Origin: a virus
DNA length: 39,849 nt
IMG/VR virus record: IMGVR_UViG_3300008110_000140
Span: 1-39,849 of that record
Strand: one strand, 5' to 3'
Shown: one piece after another, positions 25,754-33,962 of the stretch
How positions within the stretch are numbered: the first letter of the stretch is position 1
Layout of the letters: every line of letters begins with the position of its first letter
The notes under the pieces: model-generated
What the model saw: the letters and a program-made list of their open reading frames with translations, nothing else
Told to the model about the DNA's origin: nothing
Database searches by the model: none
Translations under genes and position numbers: made by a program

Positions 25754-26350
25754 TTAGCCTAGGAAAGAGATGCGAATAGTATCTCCCGCTTCGAGCAGAT
25801 CTTCAAGTTCTGAGCCGCTCCAAGAGACATTTACGCCGTCGCAGATAAAGTCTATGCCGTTTATCTGGTAGACGCCACCGATGACATCCAGCGCCACTTG
25901 GTTGGGATAAAAGGCCCGCGTTGGCAGGGTGATAGCGGCCGCCTCGATGTCGCTTTGCGAAAGCTCGAAATAGAGAATGCGAAACTCGGGGATGGTCGAA
26001 TAGATGAGGCGCAGAATCTCGCCCTCTTCGAGGAGTCCGGCAAGATCCCCCTGCGACCAATCGACGACGTTGCCGGAAACCGTAAAGTCGTGGCCAATCC
26101 GTTGCGGCACACCGTCCAGCACGTCGAGCCCAACTTGGTCCGTGTTCGAGGGCTGCGTCTGGAGGTAAAGGCGATTATTTTGCGCCTCCTCAGCCGTGAG
26201 CTCCCTGTACTCAACCCGCACCGGGCCAGCGTTGGACTGGGCGAGGAGCTCGGTGATCGCCTCGTAAACGTTCGTAGCGGAAGAGCCGTAAGCCGAGCCG
26301 TTGATCGGGAGCGTTTCCGCCGTCTGCGTGCGTGTGTAAAAGATATCCAC
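25754..26350 (-). CDS. Beta-module duplicated virion protein
   Basis: A 198-residue protein starting at GTG 26350, 4 bases after the preceding stop. Residues about 47-118 and 125-197 are two copies of one module: E-L-[TS] ... LDV-[LI]-[DG]-GV-x-Q-x-x-G-x-DF ... V-x-W-S ... DLL[EE]-x-G-[DE]-x-[IL]-R. A third, more diverged copy closes the neighbouring coiled-coil protein. Residues 20-42 form a helix (SATNVYEAITELLAQS) that could mount the modules. The shared module suggests these neighbours assemble into one appendage, perhaps a head fibre. Function not established. Confidence 0.65.
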   Translation of the reverse strand: MDIFYTRTQTAETLPINGSAYGSSATNVYEAITELLAQSNAGPVRVEYRELTAEEAQNNRLYLQTQPSNTDQVGLDVLDGVPQRIGHDFTVSGNVVDWSQGDLAGLLEEGEILRLIYSTIPEFRILYFELSQSDIEAAAITLPTRAFYPNQVALDVIGGVYQINGIDFICDGVNVSWSGSELEDLLEAGDTIRISFLG

Positions 26351-26354
26351 GGCG

Positions 26355-27011
26355 TCACTGTCCTATCAGCAAGATGACCTCGTAGGCCGTGGCATTGGTG
26401 AGACCATCGACAAAGATCTGGCGCAGCTCTCCCCTGGGCATAATAGCGAAGATCTCGCCCGGGCTGAGCGTCAGCCAATTGGCTTGGCCATCAAGCGAGA
26501 CTTTCAGGCGGTGCGCCGAAGCCTGATCGGTCACGGCACGCACGGAGAGCTGTTGGATGACTTTATCAGGGGACGGCGGAAAAGCGGCCACCTCGCCCGG
26601 GGTCATCGTGCCGGTGTACACCAGCGTCTCACCGCTATTCGTGGCGGTGATCGGCACGTACTCATCTTTGAGGGTCAGCCACTGCCCCCAGGTCACACGC
26701 CCACCGCTGACCACCGTGCGGATGCGGGGCCGGTTGTGAAAACGCGTCACCGAGGTTTTTGAGGCTCTCAGCGGCGCGGTGATGACCTCATGCCCACCAA
26801 GCGGTACAACGTCCTGGGCCAGGTCACTCATGCCCTGGTCCTCAAAGCTCACCGAAATGGAAGCCCCAGGATCCAGTGCCTCGACGAACAGCGTCGAGAC
26901 CAGGGCGTTACCCTCCGCCCATAGCGGCTGCACGTAGGTCCCTGGCCCTCGCGTTGCGAGCTCGGTGATCGCTACGGTTTCGTTGCGCCGCAGTTTGAAA
27001 AGGTCCGCCAT
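26355..27011 (-). CDS. Putative head structural/decoration protein
   Basis: A 218-residue protein (ATG 27011), first gene after the major capsid gene. It is beta-rich with two halves: an N-terminal domain (VSTLFVEALDPGASISVSFE, EDQGM) and a C-terminal domain ending RLKVSLDGQANWLTLSPGEI ... TAYEVILLIG. A head-decoration or appendage-base role is inferred from position and the beta-sandwich-like pattern. No catalytic motif, signal peptide or coiled coil is visible. Confidence 0.6.
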   Translation of the reverse strand: MADLFKLRRNETVAITELATRGPGTYVQPLWAEGNALVSTLFVEALDPGASISVSFEDQGMSDLAQDVVPLGGHEVITAPLRASKTSVTRFHNRPRIRTVVSGGRVTWGQWLTLKDEYVPITATNSGETLVYTGTMTPGEVAAFPPSPDKVIQQLSVRAVTDQASAHRLKVSLDGQANWLTLSPGEIFAIMPRGELRQIFVDGLTNATAYEVILLIGQ

Positions 27012-27042
27012 CGTACCGCATACCTAGCCAAGGGATGAAGGA

Positions 27043-27061
27043 GGGGGCCTCGCGGCCCACC
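27043..27061 (-). terminator. G+C-rich hairpin after the capsid gene
   Basis: GGGGGCC and GGCCC(A)CC enclose the loop TCGC (GCGA on the minus strand, a GNRA-type tetraloop). It lies in the 60-base gap between the capsid stop and the next gene. No T tract follows, so it may be an mRNA-stabilising or attenuating hairpin rather than a full terminator. Confidence 0.4.
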
Positions 27062-27071
27062 CCCGTGACGA

Positions 27072-28460
27072 TTAGAGAGCGACGTTGTAGCCGTAGCATA
27101 CCGAGACTTCGGCGGCGCTTTGCGCGTGGCCTTGGAAGTCGAGGCGCTGATACGCGGCCATGAGATAGCGGTCATAATTCGGCAAGTCTTGGACGATACG
27201 CAGGCTAGGAGCGCGGCGCATACCGACGTACCAACGCTTGGCGTTGACGAGCAGGATCCCACCCTTAGACGTGGTCGTGCCGTCGTAGACGCCCGAGGCG
27301 TTGAGGTCTTCGCGCATCATGCCGCTGACCACGACGGGAATGCCCATGATAGAACCCGCTTGACCCACCGCCATCGTGGCGCGTGGGCCAGCCTTATCGA
27401 GAGTGAGCATGGATGGCAAGGCAAGAAGCTGGTTATAGACGGCTGGGCCGACAATCCAGATCAGGTCTTGGGGGTTGACGCCAAACTTTTTCAGCTTGGT
27501 CTTGATCGCGAACAGCGCGGTCTCAGACAGGGCGCCGGCGACGTTGTGGGTGCCACCAGCAGCCGCGTTGGCGAGGGCTTGGCGGCGCAGACCGTTCCAA
27601 GCTTTCTCACACACCACAGCCGAGGCGGCTTGGGTGTCGGCGTCGATATGAGTGCCGTCTAAGTCCCCGTTAATTATACAACTTTCGATAGCTCGTGTAT
27701 GGCTCTGGGCGAGCTCGAACCTGGCGATTTGGAGCAGGTCCGGGGCCAGGTCTTCCGTAATTTCTTCTGGTAACACATGATGTGATTCGAATTTTTTGGC
27801 GCGGAAGGTCAAGGTTGTGCCTGAAAATTCGCGGGCTTGCGCGGCTGCGTTCTCGCTCGAAAGTTGCGCTTTGAGCACGTCTTTGATGACGGGCAAGTCA
27901 TAGACGGGCGACGGCATAGTGACTTGCTTAAAGCGCCGCTGAAGGTCGTAGTCCAGCTCGAATTCCTCGATATATTGAGAGGATACGATTTGGGGAATGA
28001 AGGAATCCAGTGCCGAAGAAGAAAACGCCTTGAGGCGTGGGGCCAGCTCTTCGCGGCCGTAGCGGGTATCCAGCAGAGACTTGACGCGCCCGGCGATGAT
28101 CTCCCCGTCCGAGCTAACCCGGTCGAGGCCGTCACCGTAGAACATCTGCGCCGTCATGCGGGCGATGTCGACGGATTCTTTAAGACGGACCACGGTCTGC
28201 TTGAGGCGTGGGTCGACTTTCTCAAAGCGCTCGGCAGCGGTGTTGATGGTCAAAAGCTTTTTGACATCGTTAGCACCGAATGCAGCCAGGGCGCGGGCTT
28301 CGTCGGAGTCGGAGCGGTTGCCGACGACGAAGGAGCTAGCGTTGGCCAGGGCCTTGGCTTTTTCCTCTTCCAGCGCCTTGGTTTTGGTCTCGAGCTCAGC
28401 AATCTTCGCCTGCAGTACTTTGGCGTCTTCAATCGCAGACGCCACTTGAGCCTTGTCCAT
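27072..28460 (-). CDS. Major capsid protein (HK97 fold)
   Basis: A 462-residue protein, ATG 28460 with GAGGAGAGACAG upstream. Residues 1-45 are a highly charged coiled coil (AKIAELETKTKALEEEKAKA), the delta/scaffold-like arm usually removed by the prohead protease. The core has HK97 family marks: DSFIPQIVSSQYIEEFELDY, DLPVIKDVLKAQLSSENAAA, REFSGTTLTFRAKKFESHHV, LPEEITEDL, HTRAIESCIINGD (the 'E-x-x-x-I-x-G-D' helix), then a C-terminal domain ending KRWYVGMRRAPSLRIVQDLP, with LDFQGH. It forms the icosahedral shell. Directly downstream of the protease, as usual. Whether subunits cross-link covalently cannot be told. Confidence 0.93.
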   Translation of the reverse strand: MDKAQVASAIEDAKVLQAKIAELETKTKALEEEKAKALANASSFVVGNRSDSDEARALAAFGANDVKKLLTINTAAERFEKVDPRLKQTVVRLKESVDIARMTAQMFYGDGLDRVSSDGEIIAGRVKSLLDTRYGREELAPRLKAFSSSALDSFIPQIVSSQYIEEFELDYDLQRRFKQVTMPSPVYDLPVIKDVLKAQLSSENAAAQAREFSGTTLTFRAKKFESHHVLPEEITEDLAPDLLQIARFELAQSHTRAIESCIINGDLDGTHIDADTQAASAVVCEKAWNGLRRQALANAAAGGTHNVAGALSETALFAIKTKLKKFGVNPQDLIWIVGPAVYNQLLALPSMLTLDKAGPRATMAVGQAGSIMGIPVVVSGMMREDLNASGVYDGTTTSKGGILLVNAKRWYVGMRRAPSLRIVQDLPNYDRYLMAAYQRLDFQGHAQSAAEVSVCYGYNVAL

Positions 28461-28523
28461 CTGTCTCTCCTCAAACGGTTATCAACGTCGGCGGCGTCAT
28501 GCCCCGATACGCGTTGGCTGGAC

Positions 28524-28619
28524 CGAGATGTGGTTGGACAGAGAAAGGAAGCGTCGAGATAGTTGGCCGATTGGGCCGCGAGATAGGCTTGAGACGAGAG
28601 AAAAGAGGCGTCGAGATAG
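28524..28619 (-). repeat. Imperfect tandem duplication (about 57 bp) upstream of the capsid gene
   Basis: A 23-base core at 28540-28562 recurs at 28597-28619 with 21 of 23 bases identical. Both copies read AGAGAAA at the left and GCGTCGAGATAG at the right on the plus strand. Each is preceded by CGAGAT (28524 and 28579). The pair fills the 169-base untranslated gap between protease stop and capsid start. No gene was found in that gap. Confidence 0.8.
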
Positions 28620-28629
28620 GGGTTCAGGC

Positions 28630-29892
28630 TTACGCCTGGAGTCGGTCGATACGGCGGCGAATGTCCGCCATCGTCGCATAGTATTCGTCGAGCAGTTTCT
28701 GCTCGGCTTGGGATTCGGGTAGGGCCGCTGCTTGCGGCTCGGCCACCGGCACCGGCGCGGCCTTGGGCGGCTGGGCTTCGGCGACAGCGAGCAGCGCTTG
28801 GCGCAGGCCTTGGAACTCACCGACGATCTGGCTGAGCAGGATGTTGGTCTGGCGGGCTTGCAGCAGCTCCTCGGGTAGATCAAGGCTGGGCTGCTCAGCG
28901 AGCGGGGCAGTCGGCAGCTCTTTAGCCTCCAGATGGGCCGCTTTGGCCTCTCCTGCGTCGCTTGCGTCTCCGTCGGTGTCTTCCCCCTCGGACTGGTCTT
29001 CGGCTTCGTCCTTGGCCGGATTGCAGACGCCGACGCGGGCCACGACGCCTTGCGGCAGTTTGAGCTCGGACAGGGCCAAGAAGTTGTCTTGCGGCTTGAG
29101 TGTCACCAGCCATCCCGCTTCGGCCTCGGCAACGTCGCCCTCCTCCATGCCCGCTTGCGCGAGGTAGGCGGACACCGCCTCCTGATCGGCAAAGCTCGCC
29201 TTGGGCAGCATCAGCGCTTGCCACTCGAGCTCGAGATCTGCACCAAGAGCCTTCGGCTCGTCGGCAGGTTCAGCCGGATCGGATGGATCCACCTCAGCTT
29301 CGCCGTCCTCTGCCTGAGCCTTTTCCGCCACGCTCTCAGGGCTTGCAAGCGCTGCAGCAGGAGCGTCATCGCTCTCCCCCTTCATGAGACGCGGGGCCAG
29401 CTCAAGGGCCTTGGTCCTCACGGCGTCGAGCTCGTAGGCTTTGACAAGAGAGAATAAAGAGTCTTGGTTCATCGGCAAACTTACGACCGAGCATTCAAAC
29501 AGTTCGGCAGCCCTGATCTCGTTGTGGCCGTCGACGCTTTTGGCTTCGTCGATCGAGTCAAAACCGACCGAGAAGGCATTGAGCACGCCCTCGGCGATCA
29601 GGTCGCGGATCTTCGAGATCTCGGGATCGGCTGATCCGGAGATTCTGGCTTTGATGTAGAGCCCCTCGTCCCGCGCTTCGACAGCAATCGCCCGACCAAT
29701 CGGCTTATTTTTGTCATGGTTGAACAAGATGATCGAATTTTTCTTAAAATTTTCCAGCTGCCAAGCGCTCTTGGGGATCAAGTCGTTGCCCCGGTCGACA
29801 ACGGCTTTATTGGCCCAACCTTCGATCGTCAGGCCTTTACTCGACATGGCACTCTTAAACGTGCCAAGCATGGCTTTTTGATGGTTGCTCAT
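28630..29892 (-). CDS. Prohead protease (HK97/S78 family) with C-terminal scaffold
   Basis: A 420-residue protein; ATG 29892 overlaps the portal stop as ATGA. The protease domain (1-140) shows the S78 pattern: LTIEGWANKAVVDRGNDLIP, ILFNHDKNKPIGRA with catalytic H59, then VLNAFSVGFDS with nucleophile S108, and AELFECSVVSLPMN with E133. About residues 225-300 is a separate compact segment (WQALMLPKASFADQEAVSAY ... GWLVTLKP). It is flanked by acidic and Pro/Ala-rich linkers, and the last about 100 residues are helical (LLQARQTNILLSQIVGEFQG), typical of a scaffold. It would shape the procapsid, cleave capsid arms and self-digest. Confidence 0.9.
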   Translation of the reverse strand: MSNHQKAMLGTFKSAMSSKGLTIEGWANKAVVDRGNDLIPKSAWQLENFKKNSIILFNHDKNKPIGRAIAVEARDEGLYIKARISGSADPEISKIRDLIAEGVLNAFSVGFDSIDEAKSVDGHNEIRAAELFECSVVSLPMNQDSLFSLVKAYELDAVRTKALELAPRLMKGESDDAPAAALASPESVAEKAQAEDGEAEVDPSDPAEPADEPKALGADLELEWQALMLPKASFADQEAVSAYLAQAGMEEGDVAEAEAGWLVTLKPQDNFLALSELKLPQGVVARVGVCNPAKDEAEDQSEGEDTDGDASDAGEAKAAHLEAKELPTAPLAEQPSLDLPEELLQARQTNILLSQIVGEFQGLRQALLAVAEAQPPKAAPVPVAEPQAAALPESQAEQKLLDEYYATMADIRRRIDRLQA

Positions 29893-32285
29893 GGTGTCTC
29901 CTGCGAGGTGTGAGCGTTTTCCAGTTCGATACCAAGGGCCTCAGCATCCTCGGCAGCAAAAGCAATCACCCGGCAGCGGCATTGGATGACGTCGCCGGCA
30001 TCGCCCCGGGGGTCCCGTGGGTACATCAGGCCTTTGCCGTTGCCGGTATCGAACAACCGATCATAGGGGATGGCTTTGCCTGTTTGCAGGTGGAAATGGT
30101 CATAGGGGCTGTCCGGGTAAAGCCCAGCGGGGTTGCCGCGCACGCGTTCATCCCCAGCGTTGATCCACATCTTGTAAAGCTTACCGACCACCTTGGCAGC
30201 ATCCTGCATGGCGGCTGCTTGGCCGACCGATGCCGCGTGTAGGGTCTCGGTGCGGGCGATGACCATGGCGCGGCGCTCAATATCCGGGATCCCCCGGATC
30301 GGCTCATCCGCAGGCCCCGACGTGCCGGCAATGCGCCGGGCAATGTCGGCGATGGAAAGCTTATCGCGTACACCGCGCTCGATCACGTCCATGATGGCAT
30401 CGGAGGTGGTCTCCTTCATGCGTACAAAGCCGGTCAGCCCCCGCTCCTCGAGGAGAAGGCGGCGCGTCTTCGAGTAGCGCTGGCGGAGGACGTCGAGCCT
30501 TTCTTGATCCTGCTGGTTAAACTGGACGGCAAGCGTCGTCTCATAGCCTGCATTGACCTCGGCCGTTAGGTCGTCGACATAGCCGTCGAGGTACTGCTTT
30601 TCCAGCTTATCAAGAGCACCTTCCAACTCCCGGCGAAAGGCCTTGGGGTTGATCGTCTTGTCTTTGCAGTGCCAGGCTTTTTCTTGCGGCCCGGTGAGCA
30701 GCGTGACCGCCGTATCGAGCTGGGCCGCGAGCAGCTTTAAGGCGCGGCCTAACATCTTCTCATAGCTTTGGCTGAAGGCGTCTTGCAGCCGGCTATCCGT
30801 CTCCTCAAACCAGCGGCCCAGGCTTTTTTGCACAAGCTCGAAACGCTCTTTATTTTTGGCGAGCATTTCAGAACGAGAAAGGGGCGCTGGGCCAAGCAGC
30901 CGGGCAGCGAGTTCCGCCGACAGCCCGAGCTCGGCCGTCAGCCGGGCCTCGGCATCGGCGCGGGTGATCAGACCCTTTTCGACGTCGGCGATAAGACTCA
31001 AGGTCGTGTCGGATGGGGGAAGACGCGGCATGTCAAACGCCGGCAACTCAGGCCGCGCGGTGCCGCGCACACTGTCGCCCTGGGCCACGGGGTCGAGATC
31101 GTAGAGCTTGGCTCTAACTTCGTTGAGCGTGTGGGTGGCGAGCAGCTTCTCTGCCAGCGTGGCCTTCTGATCGGCGTCTTCTTGCAAGACGTCGACATCG
31201 CTGAGATCGAATTCTAGGAAGTAGCCGGGGCCAAGGTCTTTGGCAAAAAACCGCGTGAGACTACCCGCGACCCGGCGCATGATCGAGCGCAGCTGGCCCG
31301 ACCAAAAATTTTTCAGCGCGATCTTATACTCTTCGCTGCCGAGGCTGCCGGTCTCAGCGATCGAGAGCTCGTGCTTGGGGATCTGCAAGAGGTTGATGAT
31401 CACCTCTCGGTTGGCGCGCACGTATTCGATAAGTTGCTGGTCGGCGAGCGAATGGGCGACCGTCTGCGCCGTCACACCCTTGGGTAAGATCATGGTTTTG
31501 CGCTGGTTGGCGCGGCCGGTGTAGGCGTTTTCAAACGAGCGTAAAAGGCGCAGTGCCTGCTTTTCGTTGGCCACGTCCGCCATTTCCAAAACCAAACCAG
31601 GTTGGGCGCCTTTTTTGTAAAAGTTATTGAGGTACTCGCCGGTAAATTTATTAAACGCCACGGCCCTTAAGCCAGCCACAAACGGCGACAGGCCAATCAG
31701 GCGGCTCGACGGGTTGGGGCGGCGAATGTGGCAAATTTCTTCCACTGGAAAGCGCATCACCCGGCGGCTCATTTGCGCCTCGTCGCTATGCAGAGCGACG
31801 ATATAGCCTTTCACCGTGCCGTCTCTGGCCATGTCGAGGCGGGTGGCTTCGCTCGGCAAAAGAATGAGCTGGTCGGCTTGCTTGGCGCGCCACAGCATGG
31901 CGTTGCCCATCAAGCATTCGTCGACGATCAGGCTATACATCCAGGTATGATAGTCCTGCTCGGGGTTGGGTGTTTCCAGCAGGGCTTGCAGCGGATGGCC
32001 TTCGGCTGGGGTGACGACCTTCTTACCGTCAACCGCTTCCTCGTGCATGACCCGCAGCCACTGGCTCGCGATCTTTGAGGCGATGCGGTCGACCAGGATA
32101 TAAACCCAGTCCTCTGTAAAGAAGAGACGCTTGAGCGTCAGCGGGTCGATGATTTGAAAGGTATCGCGCGTGGTCGCAAGGGGCGTATCGCTGACAAGAT
32201 CTTGGGCGAGACTCCACTCTTTGGTTTCCGCCGGCTCAAGCATGAGTTCGGCATAGCTTAGGTCTGCGTCATCGCTCGTCATCAT
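29889..32285 (-). CDS. Portal protein fused to a MuF-type head morphogenesis domain
   Basis: A 798-residue protein, about twice the length of an HK97 portal. ATG at 32285 (or 32282) overlaps the TerL stop. Residues 1-400 are portal-like: DWVYILVDRIASKIASQWLR, HPLQALLETPNPEQDYHTWM, DECLMGNAMLWR, NKFTGEYLNNFYKKGAQPGL, SIAETGSLGSEEYKIALKNF. Residues about 470-600 are helical linkers. Residues 677-798 match the Mu gpF-like minor head domain: IARTETLHAASVGQAAAMQ, a WINAGDERVR segment, GDAGDVIQCRCRVIAF with the C-x-C-R motif at 769-772. In most phages these are two genes. The portal ring is the packaging vertex; MuF domains sit inside the head and some are ejected. Confidence 0.9.
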   Translation of the reverse strand: MMTSDDADLSYAELMLEPAETKEWSLAQDLVSDTPLATTRDTFQIIDPLTLKRLFFTEDWVYILVDRIASKIASQWLRVMHEEAVDGKKVVTPAEGHPLQALLETPNPEQDYHTWMYSLIVDECLMGNAMLWRAKQADQLILLPSEATRLDMARDGTVKGYIVALHSDEAQMSRRVMRFPVEEICHIRRPNPSSRLIGLSPFVAGLRAVAFNKFTGEYLNNFYKKGAQPGLVLEMADVANEKQALRLLRSFENAYTGRANQRKTMILPKGVTAQTVAHSLADQQLIEYVRANREVIINLLQIPKHELSIAETGSLGSEEYKIALKNFWSGQLRSIMRRVAGSLTRFFAKDLGPGYFLEFDLSDVDVLQEDADQKATLAEKLLATHTLNEVRAKLYDLDPVAQGDSVRGTARPELPAFDMPRLPPSDTTLSLIADVEKGLITRADAEARLTAELGLSAELAARLLGPAPLSRSEMLAKNKERFELVQKSLGRWFEETDSRLQDAFSQSYEKMLGRALKLLAAQLDTAVTLLTGPQEKAWHCKDKTINPKAFRRELEGALDKLEKQYLDGYVDDLTAEVNAGYETTLAVQFNQQDQERLDVLRQRYSKTRRLLLEERGLTGFVRMKETTSDAIMDVIERGVRDKLSIADIARRIAGTSGPADEPIRGIPDIERRAMVIARTETLHAASVGQAAAMQDAAKVVGKLYKMWINAGDERVRGNPAGLYPDSPYDHFHLQTGKAIPYDRLFDTGNGKGLMYPRDPRGDAGDVIQCRCRVIAFAAEDAEALGIELENAHTSQETP

Positions 32286-33630
32286 CCGCTATACCCCGAT
32301 AAAAGCCTTCCAGCGGGCTTAACGCAGGCGGCTCTAGATCTTCCAAAAACGATAGCTGGTTTTGGCTATCAGCGTACTCGTTTAAAGCGGCGCCGGCAAG
32401 CAGGAGAGCACACACGGTGTCGTCGTGACCCCCGCCAGCGGCGGCGTAGCGGAGGGTGCCGACGGCAGACACCTGCACCTCAAAGGCTTCCAGCTCCTGC
32501 AGGAGCGTCGGCCAGGCGGGGACTAAGATTGCGCGTTGCTCGAACATCGTGATGAGGCGCGCCACCATCTCCGCTTTACTGTTATTCGTAAAGGTGATGC
32601 CGCGATAATTAAGGTCGGTGTAAGCCAGCTGATCATCGATTGCTTGCCCCACCCCCGTCTTGTCGTGAAAGACCGCCTCGCAGGCAGCGAAGCGCCCAGC
32701 AAAATGCACCAGCCGGCGGATGGCCTCGGTGTAGGGCAGCTGGTGGAAACGGCGCACCCCCACCACCTTGCGGCTTTCTAAATCGATGGCGACGAAGGCG
32801 CAGTAATCCACAGTTTTTGCCCAGTCGACGCCGATCACAACATGGGCCTCGTTGGCCTGCGGCGCCAGCCAGTGCTGATCATCTCCCCAGAGGTCCAGCT
32901 CCTCGCCAAAAACGCATTGCCGGTAGGAAGTGAAAACGGAACCTTCGTCTTCAAAGCTCGCTTCGTAATACTGTCTAAACAACCTTGCTGGCAGCGTCCG
33001 GCGAGCGCTCTCAATCGACTCCCTTGGCACAAAGGGATTGTCAGCCGTCGGCGCGGTAATGCAGATCTGCCGGGGCGGGCGGCCCTCGTGGCGAGCTCTG
33101 GCCATCTCCTCCTTTGCCTCGCAAAATTTGCGATGGAACCAGTTTTTTCCGAGAGGAGTCGAGATAAAAAGCATCGTCCCGCGCGTGACGGTGACGGTAG
33201 TTTTCGCCGAAGCGTAAGCATCCTCCTTCATCTTGGCCGCCTCATCAAAGACGTAGCCCGAGATGGCCGCCCCCTCGAGCGCTACCGGTTTTTGCGCATG
33301 ATAAAACTGGATCATGCTGTCCTGGCTCTCAAGGCCGATCTTGAGGCCAGAGTTGTTCAGCGAGACATGCGGCGGGGGTGGCAGGATACGGCGGCAATAG
33401 TCATAGCCCAGCCGACTTTGCTCGTAGATCGGCGCCACCCAGCGCATTGTCGCCCGGGGTTTGGCGACCAGGGCGTTGATGATGGCCGTAGCGGCGGCGA
33501 TGGTTTTGCCCCACTTGGTGCCGTTGGCGATATAAATCTCTTCGATCCCAGGATGCAGGAAAGCCTGCATAATCAGCGCCTGTTTGGCGCTATGCGGCTT
33601 GGGTGGGTCGATGATAAAGGTGCGCGTCAC
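32269..33630 (-). CDS. terL: Terminase large subunit (packaging ATPase-nuclease)
   Basis: A 453-residue protein. The only start near an in-frame TAG is GTG 33630. ATPase: Walker A NGTKWGKT (36-43), Walker B SGYVFDE with D129/E130, coupling motif FISTPLG (S157-T158-P159). Nuclease domain (RNase H-like): D269 in VIGVDWAKT, D323 in VFHDKTG, and D403/D404 in GGGHDDTV, giving the expected acidic triad. It pumps DNA into proheads and cuts concatemers. The Trp in the P-loop and absence of an Arg before the GK pair are variants within the terminase family. It is separated from the small-subunit candidate by a rightward island. Confidence 0.95.
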   Translation of the reverse strand: MTRTFIIDPPKPHSAKQALIMQAFLHPGIEEIYIANGTKWGKTIAAATAIINALVAKPRATMRWVAPIYEQSRLGYDYCRRILPPPPHVSLNNSGLKIGLESQDSMIQFYHAQKPVALEGAAISGYVFDEAAKMKEDAYASAKTTVTVTRGTMLFISTPLGKNWFHRKFCEAKEEMARARHEGRPPRQICITAPTADNPFVPRESIESARRTLPARLFRQYYEASFEDEGSVFTSYRQCVFGEELDLWGDDQHWLAPQANEAHVVIGVDWAKTVDYCAFVAIDLESRKVVGVRRFHQLPYTEAIRRLVHFAGRFAACEAVFHDKTGVGQAIDDQLAYTDLNYRGITFTNNSKAEMVARLITMFEQRAILVPAWPTLLQELEAFEVQVSAVGTLRYAAAGGGHDDTVCALLLAGAALNEYADSQNQLSFLEDLEPPALSPLEGFYRGIADDDER

Positions 33631-33647
33631 AGGCTACCGTCGGCATG

Positions 33648-33962
33648 TTATTCTTGGAAATAGTTCCAATTATCACACAAAAGACGGTAGATAGGCTCCT
33701 CAAGTTTGTAGACGAGCTCGTGCGGGATCGAGATCTGATACTCGAATTCCAGGGCGTGCAGGAGCTCGTGGATCAGCGTCTTGGCTTGCTCGCGCTTGCC
33801 AATGCCGAGACGGACACAAATCTCTTTATCGTCGTCATTGCAGAGGCCGACCGTTTCTTTACCCGCTGACCGTTTATCGTCGATCTTGCGGACAAAACGG
33901 ATATCCCACACCGTCTCACCGACGACCACAGTGCGCGGGATATCCTTGAGGCGCCACGTCAT
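33648..33962 (-). CDS. HExxH putative zinc metallopeptidase
   Basis: A 104-residue protein. I chose ATG 33962 (MTWRLKD), which overlaps the metallophosphoesterase stop as TGATG; the longer frame to 34034 lies inside that gene. Residues 63-74 contain LIHELLHALEFE, a zincin HExxH motif with H65, E66 and H69. The following HELVYKLEEPIYRLL may supply a third ligand. A family of about 100-residue phage proteins with this motif and a following 'HELV...LE' helix is widespread in phage genomes, but the substrate is unknown. No signal peptide. It lies directly upstream of terL, 17 bases away. Confidence 0.7.
   Translation of the reverse strand: MTWRLKDIPRTVVVGETVWDIRFVRKIDDKRSAGKETVGLCNDDDKEICVRLGIGKREQAKTLIHELLHALEFEYQISIPHELVYKLEEPIYRLLCDNWNYFQE

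Noticed and set aside
29889-33630. Frameshift or assembly error joining portal and MuF genes
   Set aside because: The frame stays open with normal coding character through the linker, and there is no SD or start next to the junction; a true fusion is simpler.
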